A DNA stretch of 64,000 bases from Oscillospiraceae bacterium (GTDB lineage: Bacteria; Bacillota; Clostridia; Oscillospirales; Acutalibacteraceae), in the NCBI GenBank assembly GCA_910574995.1, contig CAJTCS010000009.1:1-64000 (forward strand). Reading direction: 5' to 3'. This document shows positions 26,280 through 34,635 of this stretch, one piece after another. The notes beneath the pieces are model-generated. The model worked only from the letters and a program-made list of their open reading frames with translations. It did no database searches and was not told the DNA's origin. The first letter of the stretch is position 1. The number at the start of each line of letters is the position of its first letter. A program made the position numbers and the translations under genes.

Positions 26280-27734
26280 CTATTGCCCCAGCTCCCGGCT
26301 GCCAGGCATGTCCTGGACTTTCGCGTCCCACCTGCCCAGCCGCTGCCACCCCGCCCGGGCAAATACATCCCGGAAAGCCAGCCGCCCGCTGAAGGGCGCC
26401 ACCGGCGACAGCAAGGGCACGCCGAAGCTGGAGGCGCCGCACAAATTCAACAGCAGCAGCACCAGGCCCACCATCACGCCCCATACGCCCATAAAGTTCC
26501 CCGCCAGCAAAAACGCCAGCCGCAAAAGGGAAAGGGGCTCGTACAGCCGGGGCACCGCGTACCCGGCAATGGCTGTCAGCGCCACCACCAACAGGGAGGG
26601 CGCGCTGACCAGCCCGGCGGACACCGCCGTGTCCCCTACCACCAGGCCGCCTACAATGCTCACCGTGGCGGACAAAGAGCGGGGCGCCCGAAGGCCCGCC
26701 TCCCGCAGGACCTCATACAGGAAATACAGCAGCAGCGTCTCCGCCATAACGGGGAAGGGCGTCTGGGCCTCGGCTTCGGCAATTTTCAAAAGCAGGCTTT
26801 CCGGCAGCATTTCCGGGTGGTGGGTGGTGATGGCCACATACAGCCCCGGCAAAAACGCGCTTAAAAAGAACGCCAGGTATTTCAGCCAGCGGATGAACGT
26901 GCCGTAAAAGGGCCGGGTCAGGTAGTCGTCCAGGGTCTGGAAATTCTCCACAAACAGAAACGGCGCCAGCAGCACGCTGGGCGTGCCCTCAACCAGCACG
27001 GCCACCCGCCCCTCTTCGATCTTCCCACACACCACGTCCGGGCGTTCGCTCATACCCACGCCGCTGAACACCCCGCCCCTTTCCAGGAAACCGGCCAGGT
27101 ACCCGGCCCCCAGGGCGGTGGGCAGGCCGCAGGCTTCCAGGCGGCTTTTCACTTTCTGGACAATCTCCTCGGACGCCACGCCTTCCAGGTAACAGATGGC
27201 CAGGGGCGTATGGCTTTGGCTGCCCGCCTCTGCCTTTTCAAACTTTAGGGCCGTGGTCTTCATCCTGCGGCGGATCATGGCCATGTTGCTTTGATAGCTT
27301 TCTGTAAAGCCATCTTTCGCCCCCCGCTGCATAACCTCGTTCTGGGGCTCCTCTGGCCCCCGGCTGTCGAAGCCCTGCACCCCAAACACCAGGGCCTCCT
27401 TGCAGCCGTCGATGCATAGCACCGCAAAGCCGCTCATTAAAAGCAGCAGCACCTGGTCCATCTGGGCCTCCCGCTTCTGCTCCATAGACCCCAGCACGTT
27501 TTCTTCTATAAACTTCAGCTTCATGGGCCCGTCGCCTGGCATCACCGGGGCCTGCATCAGGGGATTTAAGATGCTTAGGGTAATGGTCTGCTTGCTTACC
27601 AGGCCATCCAGGGCAAACAGCGCCGCCCCCGTGCCTGAAAGCTCCATCTCCCGCATCATAAAATCCATGGCCTTGGCGAACTGCCCCTGCAGATACGCCT
27701 TGTTTTCTTCCAGCTTTTCCGAGACCTTTTCCAC
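26280..27734 (-). CDS. gerA: Spore germination protein GerA
   Basis: GTG 27734 (box AGGAGG, seven bases) starts a 484-residue GerAA-type subunit: an N-terminal soluble half with ALDGLVSKQTITLSILNPLM and CLEG-type turns, then the typical segment RPDVVCGKIEEGRVAVLVEG and TPSVLLAPFLFVENFQTLDD, followed by several membrane helices near the C-terminus. It forms the oligomeric channel of the germinant receptor. The first gene of the operon, it is separated from gerB by about 200 bases without another gene. Confidence 0.93.
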   Translation of the reverse strand: MEKVSEKLEENKAYLQGQFAKAMDFMMREMELSGTGAALFALDGLVSKQTITLSILNPLMQAPVMPGDGPMKLKFIEENVLGSMEQKREAQMDQVLLLLMSGFAVLCIDGCKEALVFGVQGFDSRGPEEPQNEVMQRGAKDGFTESYQSNMAMIRRRMKTTALKFEKAEAGSQSHTPLAICYLEGVASEEIVQKVKSRLEACGLPTALGAGYLAGFLERGGVFSGVGMSERPDVVCGKIEEGRVAVLVEGTPSVLLAPFLFVENFQTLDDYLTRPFYGTFIRWLKYLAFFLSAFLPGLYVAITTHHPEMLPESLLLKIAEAEAQTPFPVMAETLLLYFLYEVLREAGLRAPRSLSATVSIVGGLVVGDTAVSAGLVSAPSLLVVALTAIAGYAVPRLYEPLSLLRLAFLLAGNFMGVWGVMVGLVLLLLNLCGASSFGVPLLSPVAPFSGRLAFRDVFARAGWQRLGRWDAKVQDMPGSRELGQ

Positions 27735-27832
27735 CCTTCGCCCTCCTTTTATGAAAGCCCCTGGCCCCGCTAGGGGCAATTTCTTTAAATTCCCCCTCCG
27801 GGCCCCTTTAAAACTTACCTTTGCAGCCAGCT

Positions 27833-27948
27833 ATAGTAAACGCACTTGAGAATCGGTATGTACCGATTCTCAAGCAGGGCGGCGCGGGCATGCCCTGCAC
27901 CAGCCAAGTTCAAAAGAGGTACAACCCCTTTTGAACGGCGTTAACTAT
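27833..27948. repeat. MITE-like palindromic element, copy 1 (116 bp)
   Basis: The ends are ATAGTAAACGC and GCGTTAACTAT, inverted repeats with one mismatch. Inside are a perfect stem (27845-27874, arms CTTGAGAATCGGTA), GCAGGGC/GCCCTGC and GTTCAAAAG/CTTTTGAAC. A second element with the same ends and the same TTCAAAAG stem is at 58066-58139. No coding capacity. Confidence 0.75.
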
Positions 27949-28100
27949 GTGCCGAAGCCCAGGCGTTTTGCGCCCAACGCTTTCCACCCCGCCTTCCTTT
28001 TCCCGTAGTTTTCCCAGTGAAAGACAAAGTATGCGTAAATAAGAAGGGGCATTTTGCGCATACTGAGTGGGGAAATGTTTGTATAAAGGAGTGGTACCCC

Positions 28101-28793
28101 ATGCTTGCCTCCCTGTTGCGCACCCTTGTCATGTACGCCGCCATCCTGCTCAGCGTCCGCATTATGGGCAAACGGCAAATCAGCCAGCTGCAAACCTCTG
28201 AGCTGGTGGTCACCCTGCTTATTTCCGAGCTGGCCGTTATGCCCATCCAGCAGCACGACGACCCCCTGTGGAACGGGCTTGTTCCCATGGCAGCCCTGGT
28301 GGCCTGCGAGATCGCCGTCTCCCTGCTGATGCTGAAAAGCGGCTGGTTCCGCCAGGCCGTATGCGGCAAGCCCATGGTGGTCATCGAACGGGGGCGGGTG
28401 CTGCAGGGCCAGCTGCGCCGCCTGCGCATGAGCACCGAGGACCTGTTCGAGCAGCTGCGCCAATGCGGCTGTTTTGCGCTGGAGGACGTAGCTTATGCCA
28501 TCGTAGAGACCAACGGCGCCATGAGCGTGCTGAAAAAGCCGGCCAGCGATCCCCTTACCCCCAAACAGGCGGGGGTAAAGGTTGACGCCGCCGCACTGGA
28601 GGTGGTGGTGGTCAGCGACGGCGCTCTGTCCCGCCATTCGTTGGAGCTTTGCGGGAAGTCCCCCGCCTGGGCAAAAGAACGGGCCAAAAACGCCGGGCTA
28701 GAGCTTTCCCAAGTATTCATCATGACCGCTACCCCTGGCGGGAAATGCCAGGTGGTTCCCAAAGAGCCAAAAAAGAGGGCAAAAAAACCATAA
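28101..28793 (+). CDS. DUF421 (YetF-like) membrane protein
   Basis: The 230-residue protein from ATG 28101 (AAAGGAG nine bases upstream) has three N-terminal membrane helices and the DUF421 signature (VRIMGKRQISQLQTSELVVT; CGKPMVVIERGRVLQGQLRR; EDLFEQLRQCGCFALEDVAY). DUF421 proteins in spore formers (YkjA/YetF/YrbG) are linked to spore membrane traits, and structures of the soluble part are known, but the function is open. An upstream ATG at 28017 has no ribosome-binding site. Confidence 0.88.
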   Translation: MLASLLRTLVMYAAILLSVRIMGKRQISQLQTSELVVTLLISELAVMPIQQHDDPLWNGLVPMAALVACEIAVSLLMLKSGWFRQAVCGKPMVVIERGRVLQGQLRRLRMSTEDLFEQLRQCGCFALEDVAYAIVETNGAMSVLKKPASDPLTPKQAGVKVDAAALEVVVVSDGALSRHSLELCGKSPAWAKERAKNAGLELSQVFIMTATPGGKCQVVPKEPKKRAKKP

Positions 28794-28935
28794 TTTTTTT
28801 AGGTCCCCTGGGATTTTCCCCCCTGCCAAAGGGTATATATAAAGGGTTCTTACGCAATGCAAAACCACCTATGTATTATGTGCATAATCAGGGTAAGAAA
28901 ATATTGTGAAGCCTTACAGTTATATCCCAGAAGCC

Positions 28936-28963
28936 TTGACAAACCAAAAAGGCAGTGTATAAT
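28936..28963 (+). promoter_or_regulatory. Promoter of the FtsX/FtsX/ATPase operon
   Basis: TTGACA (28936-28941), a 16-base spacer and TATAAT (28958-28963) lie about 100 bases before the first gene. Confidence 0.75.
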
Positions 28964-29063
28964 TGTAAGAAAAAGCATTTTATCACTACAACGCGCTGCT
29001 TTATTACCAAGATAAACGAACCTGTACTTTTTCTTTCCGACCTTAGAAAGGAGGGGATGTCCC

Positions 29064-30977
29064 ATGGCATTGCGCACCGTATGCAAAGAACTGCTGCGCA
29101 CCCCCATAAAGACCCTGCTGTTCCTGCTGATGCTGGCCCTTGCCACCGCCTTGCTGGTGCTGGGGGTGAACCTGTATTGCAGCTGCGAAACAGCCCGGCA
29201 AGAGGTGTCCCAAAACTACAAGACCGTCGGCACGGTCGAACAGGTGCCTGACAGCACCATGAGCGAGGAGGAACGGGAGCATTACGTCTTTATGTCTACA
29301 GAGGAAGACCCCTATGGACTTTTCACCAAACAGATACCCGAAGACGCCTTCGACGGCCTGCCCACCAAGGGCCCTGTGGAGAACCGCCCCACCCTTATCA
29401 CTACCGGGGAGTTCGACGCCAAGCTGAGCGCCAAGGGCCCGGCGGGGTTCAACGTGCCCTACCGGCTGTCCGCCGCCCAGGTCATCATGTTTTCGGTGGA
29501 CAACCTGCTGGATACCGACGATGAAGAGTCCATGCAGCTGTACGAATGCAACTATGCCCGGTTCCAGTTCCCGGCCACACTATTGGAGCTTAACGGCTAC
29601 CGCCTGACAGAGGCCGAGCAAGAGCAGCATCAGATGCGCCTATATTGGCCTTATAATGAAAACGAGCATGTCCGGCTGGAGCCAGGGGTAGAATACATAG
29701 CATGGTGCGAGCCGGGGTATGGCGGCGGGGTGGAGATGACCTTTTTCCTCCAGCGCATGACCCGCCCAGAGGCCGTGGGCAAGACCTGGATGGAAAGCTA
29801 TCAGTTCCCCCAAATTGTCTACGAAAACAGCGAAGGTTTTGAAAGCACCGAAGCGGGCCAGTGGATGCAGTACTTGATGGACTACAGCCATAAAATCGAA
29901 GAGATATCCAACCAAACGGTCATCACCGTGCCCACCAGCAGCCTCTCTTTGCTGGACCCCTTCTACCGGGAGGCCGTAACCATAAAATATGGCCGGGCCA
30001 TTACCGAGGAGGAGTTTGCCTCTGGGGCGAAGGTGTGCCTGATCCCCGATACTTTCCGCACCTATCCCGACTTTATGAACCTGGTGGACGTAGGCGACAA
30101 GGTGCGCCTGGACTGGCGGGGGGCTGTGTACGGCTGGGCGCCCAGCCTCTTCTCCCAGGTGGAGGGCTACCAGGCCACGCCCGTTTCCACCTCTATGCTG
30201 GATATAGAAGGCAGCGAGGAGTATGAGGTGGTGGGCATATATGTACAGGAGGACGGCGCGGACAACTATCTGGCGAACGGGTCAGGCATGAACCTGGGGG
30301 CTTACGAAATCATCGTTCCCAGCGCCTCTTACGATTTCGATTCCATCACGCCCATTTTCGGGGGCACTATAGAGCCGGGCTGCTGCTCGTTCCTGCTGGA
30401 AAACGGTTCTTCCCAAGCATTCCTAGAGGCCTGGGAGAAGAGCGAATACAGCGAACAGGTACATATCTCCCTAAACGACCAGGGCTATACCGCTATTGCC
30501 AAAGGCCTGGACGCCGTTTCCCTGCTGTCTTTCATATTAATGCTGTCTGGCGGCATCAGCGTTTTGTGCCTGCTGTTCTTCTTTGTCTATCTGCAGATTG
30601 CCCGCCGTCAGCGGGAAGCGGCCATCCAGCTTTCCTTGGGCGTTAGCAAGCGCCGGTGCGCAGCCTTTCTGCTGTTAAGCGTACTGCTTATCGCCTTTGC
30701 GGGCATTGCCTTGGGCGCTGGGGCGGGGCATATGGTCACAAACCAGGTGTCCTCCCAGGTATACAGCCAGGCGAAAGAAAGCGGCTACAGCCGGGAGTAC
30801 AGCGACCAGTTTGAAGCCAGCCAGGACAAGGCCTACGACTATGACAGCAGCGCCTCTTGGCAGCTGGCTTTGTGGGCGGGCCTAGGTACTGTGGCGGCGG
30901 CGTTGCTGCTGTCCAGTGCGGTTACGGCACAGACCCTGCGTAAAGAGCCCCTGGAGCAGCTGACCCGCAAGGAATAA
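29064..30977 (+). CDS. Large FtsX-like ABC transporter permease
   Basis: This 637-residue protein has one N-terminal helix (about 13-33), an extracytoplasmic domain of about 450 residues, and three helices at about 487-512, 535-557 and 605-625 with the FtsX core (LQIARRQREAAIQLSLGVSK). The C-terminal tail LRKEPLEQLTRKE is typical. It would dimerise with the next permease (31134) and be driven by the ATPase at 32375. MacB-type systems move peptides, lipids or antibiotics, or transmit force. GAAAGGAGGGG precedes ATG 29064. Confidence 0.88.
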   Translation: MALRTVCKELLRTPIKTLLFLLMLALATALLVLGVNLYCSCETARQEVSQNYKTVGTVEQVPDSTMSEEEREHYVFMSTEEDPYGLFTKQIPEDAFDGLPTKGPVENRPTLITTGEFDAKLSAKGPAGFNVPYRLSAAQVIMFSVDNLLDTDDEESMQLYECNYARFQFPATLLELNGYRLTEAEQEQHQMRLYWPYNENEHVRLEPGVEYIAWCEPGYGGGVEMTFFLQRMTRPEAVGKTWMESYQFPQIVYENSEGFESTEAGQWMQYLMDYSHKIEEISNQTVITVPTSSLSLLDPFYREAVTIKYGRAITEEEFASGAKVCLIPDTFRTYPDFMNLVDVGDKVRLDWRGAVYGWAPSLFSQVEGYQATPVSTSMLDIEGSEEYEVVGIYVQEDGADNYLANGSGMNLGAYEIIVPSASYDFDSITPIFGGTIEPGCCSFLLENGSSQAFLEAWEKSEYSEQVHISLNDQGYTAIAKGLDAVSLLSFILMLSGGISVLCLLFFFVYLQIARRQREAAIQLSLGVSKRRCAAFLLLSVLLIAFAGIALGAGAGHMVTNQVSSQVYSQAKESGYSREYSDQFEASQDKAYDYDSSASWQLALWAGLGTVAAALLLSSAVTAQTLRKEPLEQLTRKE

Positions 30978-31133
30978 TCGGCGGCACATCTTCACCGGGA
31001 AAGCCGCCCACGGTGCTCGCTGCCGGGCATGTAGGGAACGGAAAAGTTTTTGAAGAGTTCTTAGGGAAAATTTTTTCAAAAAGTTTCCCTAAGCGGGGTT
31101 TGGGGCAGCGCCCCAACACAAAGGGGGAACAGA

Positions 31134-32354
31134 ATGTTTTTCTGGAAAGAACTAGGCCGCAGCCTGGGCAGGCACGGGAAAAAGACCGCCATCGCGCTGT
31201 TGGTTTCCGTGGCGTTGGGCGTCTTCCTCTGCCAGTTTGCGGGCAATGTGGCAGCCCAGCGGCACAGGCTGCGGGACCTGTCTGTAAACGCGGGGCTGCG
31301 CGTGACTTTTGTCAACACCTCTGGCACCCGCAGTACCAATATCCTTGTCTATGACGACAAGCTGCAGGCCCTGGAGGAAAGCGGCCTGGCAACGCCCGGG
31401 CTGTATGCGGCGGCCTGCCTGTTCAGCGACGGCACCGAGGATGACCAGCCCGATTTCCGCAACCCAGAACGGAAAGTGCAAAAAGTGGCCGGCTATACCA
31501 ACGATACCCCTTTGACCGAAGTAGGGGCGGATAACGTGACCTATTTCGATGGCTTTGACGCGTCTATGTTCGCTACCGACCAGGCGGTCTGCCTGCTGCC
31601 CCAAGAACGCTTCGACCGCTTAGGCTATCAGCCCGGGGAAAAGGTGCACATACAGTTCTTCAACGGCGGTACCAACGAACGCAGCATCTTCCCCGGGGCC
31701 GAAATAGACGTGGCCATTGGCGGGACATTCCGGGACGCTGGGGCCATCGAGCCCGGCGCGGGCATGGTGATCCCCTACCGTACCATGCGCCGGGGCCTGC
31801 AAGAGGGCCATCTAAGCGTGTGGCCCTCCCAGGCATATTTGGACATCCCAAACCCGGAGGACCTAAACGCGGTAAAGGCGCTGCTGCAAGAGGTCAAGAT
31901 AAACCCCGTGGACAAGACGTTGGACTATTATGCCCAATATGGCAAAACCGCCAGCATCAACGACAGCATCTACATCGGCACGGCTGAACCCACCCGCCGT
32001 ACCCTGTCCTTGCTGCAAAGCCTGTACCCAGTGGTCTTTGCCGCCGTGGGGCTTATTGCCCTTTTGGCCTCTTACCTGTTGATGCAGAGCCGCCGGGAGG
32101 AAATTGCGCTCCAACGCTCCCTGGGGGTAAGCAAGGGCCGCATTTTTGCCGTTTTCTTCGGGGAAAGCGCCTGCCTTTGCCTTCTCGGTACAGCGGCGGC
32201 CTGCCTGGGCTGTTGCCTGGCCATGGGTACGCCCCTCTCGGCCCTGGGGCTCCCTTTGGCAGGGTATGTACTGTCCTACCTGCTGGGCAGCGGCATCGCG
32301 GTCTCGTTGATGCTGCGTACCGGCGTGCTGGCCGTATTGGCCGCGGCGGAGTAA
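31134..32354 (+). CDS. FtsX-like ABC transporter permease
   Basis: This 406-residue permease has helices at about 15-37, 297-318, 340-362 and 372-395, and the FtsX core SRREEIALQRSLGVSKGRIF. It begins 156 bases after the first permease; that gap contains an imperfect inverted repeat around 31045-31095 (GAAAATTTTTTC, GGAAAC) that may set the expression ratio. It is the second half of the heterodimer. Confidence 0.88.
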   Translation: MFFWKELGRSLGRHGKKTAIALLVSVALGVFLCQFAGNVAAQRHRLRDLSVNAGLRVTFVNTSGTRSTNILVYDDKLQALEESGLATPGLYAAACLFSDGTEDDQPDFRNPERKVQKVAGYTNDTPLTEVGADNVTYFDGFDASMFATDQAVCLLPQERFDRLGYQPGEKVHIQFFNGGTNERSIFPGAEIDVAIGGTFRDAGAIEPGAGMVIPYRTMRRGLQEGHLSVWPSQAYLDIPNPEDLNAVKALLQEVKINPVDKTLDYYAQYGKTASINDSIYIGTAEPTRRTLSLLQSLYPVVFAAVGLIALLASYLLMQSRREEIALQRSLGVSKGRIFAVFFGESACLCLLGTAAACLGCCLAMGTPLSALGLPLAGYVLSYLLGSGIAVSLMLRTGVLAVLAAAE

Positions 32355-32374
32355 TGGAAAGGAGCCGGAGTATT

Positions 32375-33046
32375 ATGAGCATCTTAACAGCAACCAATGT
32401 GGAATATACCTACCGTACGCGCTACCAGACCGTACACGCCCTGCAGGGGGTCACTTGTTCCTTCCAGCCGGGCTCCGCCTACGCCATTGTAGGGCGTTCT
32501 GGCAGCGGCAAAACAACCCTCCTCTCCCTCCTGGCGGGGCTGGACCTGCCCGATTCCGGGGAAATCGCTTTTGAAAACGTCCCTACTACCCAGCTGGACC
32601 GGGACAAGTACCGCCGGGAACACGTATCCGTGGTCTACCAGGCTTTCCACCTGTTCCCTTTGCTGACAGCCCTGGAAAACGTCATGTACCCTATGGAACT
32701 CACCGGCGCCCGGCATAAAGAGGCCAAAGAACAGGCCCGCGCCTTGCTGCAACAGGTAGAGTTGCCCCTGTCTGTAGAAAAGCAGTTCCCCAAGATGATG
32801 AGCGGCGGCGAGCAGCAGCGGGTGGCCATTGCCAGGGCCTTGGCCAGTAACGCCAAAGTATTGCTGGCCGACGAGCCTACCGGCAACCTGGACTCGGAAA
32901 ACAGCAAAAACATCATCGATATCCTGTTGCGGCTGGCCCATGACGAGGGCCGCTGTGTAATCCTGATTACCCATGACAACGACATTGCCGCCCAGGCCGA
33001 CCATATCCTGCGCCTGAAAGACGGCCAGGTCATTGAGAGCACCTAA
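32375..33046 (+). CDS. ABC transporter ATP-binding protein (MacB/LolD type)
   Basis: This 223-residue ATPase starts at ATG 32375 (GGAGCC box, 20 bases after the permease stop). Walker A GRSGSGKT (40-47), Q-loop Gln89, signature MSGGEQQR (142-149), Walker B VLLADE (162-167), the TGNLDS segment of the LolD/MacB group and switch His200 are all present. It powers the two FtsX permeases upstream. No two-component sensor of the bacitracin type is adjacent, so detoxification is not proven. Confidence 0.93.
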   Translation: MSILTATNVEYTYRTRYQTVHALQGVTCSFQPGSAYAIVGRSGSGKTTLLSLLAGLDLPDSGEIAFENVPTTQLDRDKYRREHVSVVYQAFHLFPLLTALENVMYPMELTGARHKEAKEQARALLQQVELPLSVEKQFPKMMSGGEQQRVAIARALASNAKVLLADEPTGNLDSENSKNIIDILLRLAHDEGRCVILITHDNDIAAQADHILRLKDGQVIEST

Positions 33047-33060
33047 AGGAAAAACCTATA

Positions 33061-33102
33061 AAGAAGGGAAGCCCCCGGTTTTTGCCGGGGGCTTCCCTTC
33101 TT
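33061..33102. terminator. Bidirectional terminator
   Basis: Perfect 18-base arms (33061-33078 and 33085-33102) with the loop TTTTTG lie between two convergent genes, the ATPase and nrdR. A and T runs flank both sides. Confidence 0.85.
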
Positions 33103-33110
33103 TGCAGAGC

Positions 33111-33584
33111 CTACCGGGGAGGGTCCCCGCGCTTGCTGTTGATAATCTTGCTCAACTCATCCATAAAGCTGTTGATGTCCTTGAATTGCCTGTACACCGA
33201 CGCAAAGCGCACATAGGCCACCTCGTCTACAGATTTCAGCTTCTCCATGGCATAGGTGCCAATGCGTTGGGAAGAGATCTCCCGGTCCAGGGAATTTTGT
33301 AACAAGGCCTCAATCTCGTCCACAATGCGCTCCAGCGTGTCCACCGACACAGGGCGCTTTTCGCAAGCCCGTAAAAGGCCGTTCAGCAGCTTGCTGCGGT
33401 CAAAAGTCTCCCGGGACTTGTCTTTCTTGATGACGACGATGGGCACATTCTCGATGATCTCATAGGTGGTGAAGCGCTTGCCGCATTTCAGGCATTCCCG
33501 GCGGCGGCGGATACGCTCCCCTTCGTCTGTGGGGCGTGAATCTACCACCCGGCTCTCACTGTATCCGCAATAAGGACATTTCAT
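33111..33584 (-). CDS. nrdR: Transcriptional repressor NrdR
   Basis: 157 residues from the second ATG (33584), which has GGAGG nine bases upstream; family members begin MKCP. A zinc ribbon is formed by Cys3, Cys6, Cys31 and Cys34, followed by the ATP-cone at about 47-137 ([40 protein letters not shown]). NrdR senses ATP/dATP and represses ribonucleotide reductase genes by binding NrdR boxes. No nrd gene is nearby, which is common. Confidence 0.95.
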   Translation of the reverse strand: MKCPYCGYSESRVVDSRPTDEGERIRRRRECLKCGKRFTTYEIIENVPIVVIKKDKSRETFDRSKLLNGLLRACEKRPVSVDTLERIVDEIEALLQNSLDREISSQRIGTYAMEKLKSVDEVAYVRFASVYRQFKDINSFMDELSKIINSKRGDPPR

Positions 33585-33709
33585 GGCCATTACCTCCCTG
33601 GCTTGAAAAAACTTTTCAAGTTCCCCCCTATATCCCTGGGGTTTATTTTTAAATTATACACTATATAGGGTAGGAATTGCAAGGAAATTGTTGAAAAAAG
33701 GCAGAAAAG

Positions 33710-34495
33710 TCAGCGCCTAAAGGCCTTTTCCACGGCCAGACGCGCTGTCTCCAGCTCCTCTAGCCCCCCAAAGCCGCCGCGGTATACTTCTGTCACCACC
33801 GCCCCCTGGTAGCCCATCCCTTCCAACAGCCGGCGGAAACCCGGGAAGTCGAAGTCCCCCGCCCCGGGCAGCAGGCAGGGCTGTTCGCCCCGGCAGTCGC
33901 TAAGGTGCACATGGCACAGCCTGTCCCCCATGGCGGCGGAGACCGCTTCCACAGGCTGCCCCGTAATGCGGCATTGCTTTACGTCCAGCACAAAGGCGCA
34001 GTCCACCCCCAGATACTCCCGCATCCCCTTCAGGAACGCCGGATCCAAGCTTTTATAGGTGCGTACGTTCTCCTGGGCGGGGCGCGCCCCAGTAGAGGCC
34101 GCCCTGCGGTACAGTTCCCCAAAGCGTTCCCAATAGGCCTCGTCCTCCAGCCACAGGCTCTGCCGGGGCGCCCCGTGTATCACTACATATTTCGCGCCCA
34201 GGAAAGCGGCGGCTTCCATATATTTCAAGTACAGCCGAAAGCCTTCCTCCGTGCGCCGGGGGTACGTCTGGAACAAAAGCGGCGACTCAACCACAGCCGT
34301 AAACGGGTGCACCGAAACGAACCGCGCCCCATAATGCGCCGCCATAGCCTTGAGCTCTCTTAAAAAGGGCTTCTCCATCTCCCCAAAGGAGTTCAAGAAC
34401 ACCTCGAAACAGCGGTAGCCCTGCCCCAGCATGATCTCCAATGCCTTCTCCGTCTCCATGGGGTATAGGCACGCCGTACTGATCCCTGTTACCAT
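33710..34495 (-). CDS. Sugar phosphate isomerase/epimerase family (TIM barrel)
   Basis: The 261-residue protein from ATG 34495 (AAGGAGG directly upstream) has the AP-endonuclease-2-like TIM barrel. Metal-ligand positions are visible: the Glu of AQENVRTY, the Asp of FVLDVKQ, the His of CHVHLSDCRG and the Glu of VVTEVYRGG. Relatives isomerise or epimerise sugars or inositols. It stands just downstream of nrdR's operon space and may be single. The substrate is unknown. Confidence 0.85.
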   Translation of the reverse strand: MVTGISTACLYPMETEKALEIMLGQGYRCFEVFLNSFGEMEKPFLRELKAMAAHYGARFVSVHPFTAVVESPLLFQTYPRRTEEGFRLYLKYMEAAAFLGAKYVVIHGAPRQSLWLEDEAYWERFGELYRRAASTGARPAQENVRTYKSLDPAFLKGMREYLGVDCAFVLDVKQCRITGQPVEAVSAAMGDRLCHVHLSDCRGEQPCLLPGAGDFDFPGFRRLLEGMGYQGAVVTEVYRGGFGGLEELETARLAVEKAFRR

Positions 34496-34635
34496 GTTCC
34501 TCCTTCCCTGGGCCGGCCCCAGCTTTCGCGTGGCCCGCGCCCCCTTTAAAACTGTAGGCGGGCGCCGCCACTGGGGCAGCACCCGCCTACCTAGCTTTTA
34601 TTTTAGGGCTTCATTTCTTAAAGGACAGTGCCTCA

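Noticed and set aside
28017-28100. Upstream start of the DUF421 protein
   Set aside because: ATG 28017 has no ribosome-binding site, and the added residues do not belong to the family. ATG 28101 has AAAGGAG.
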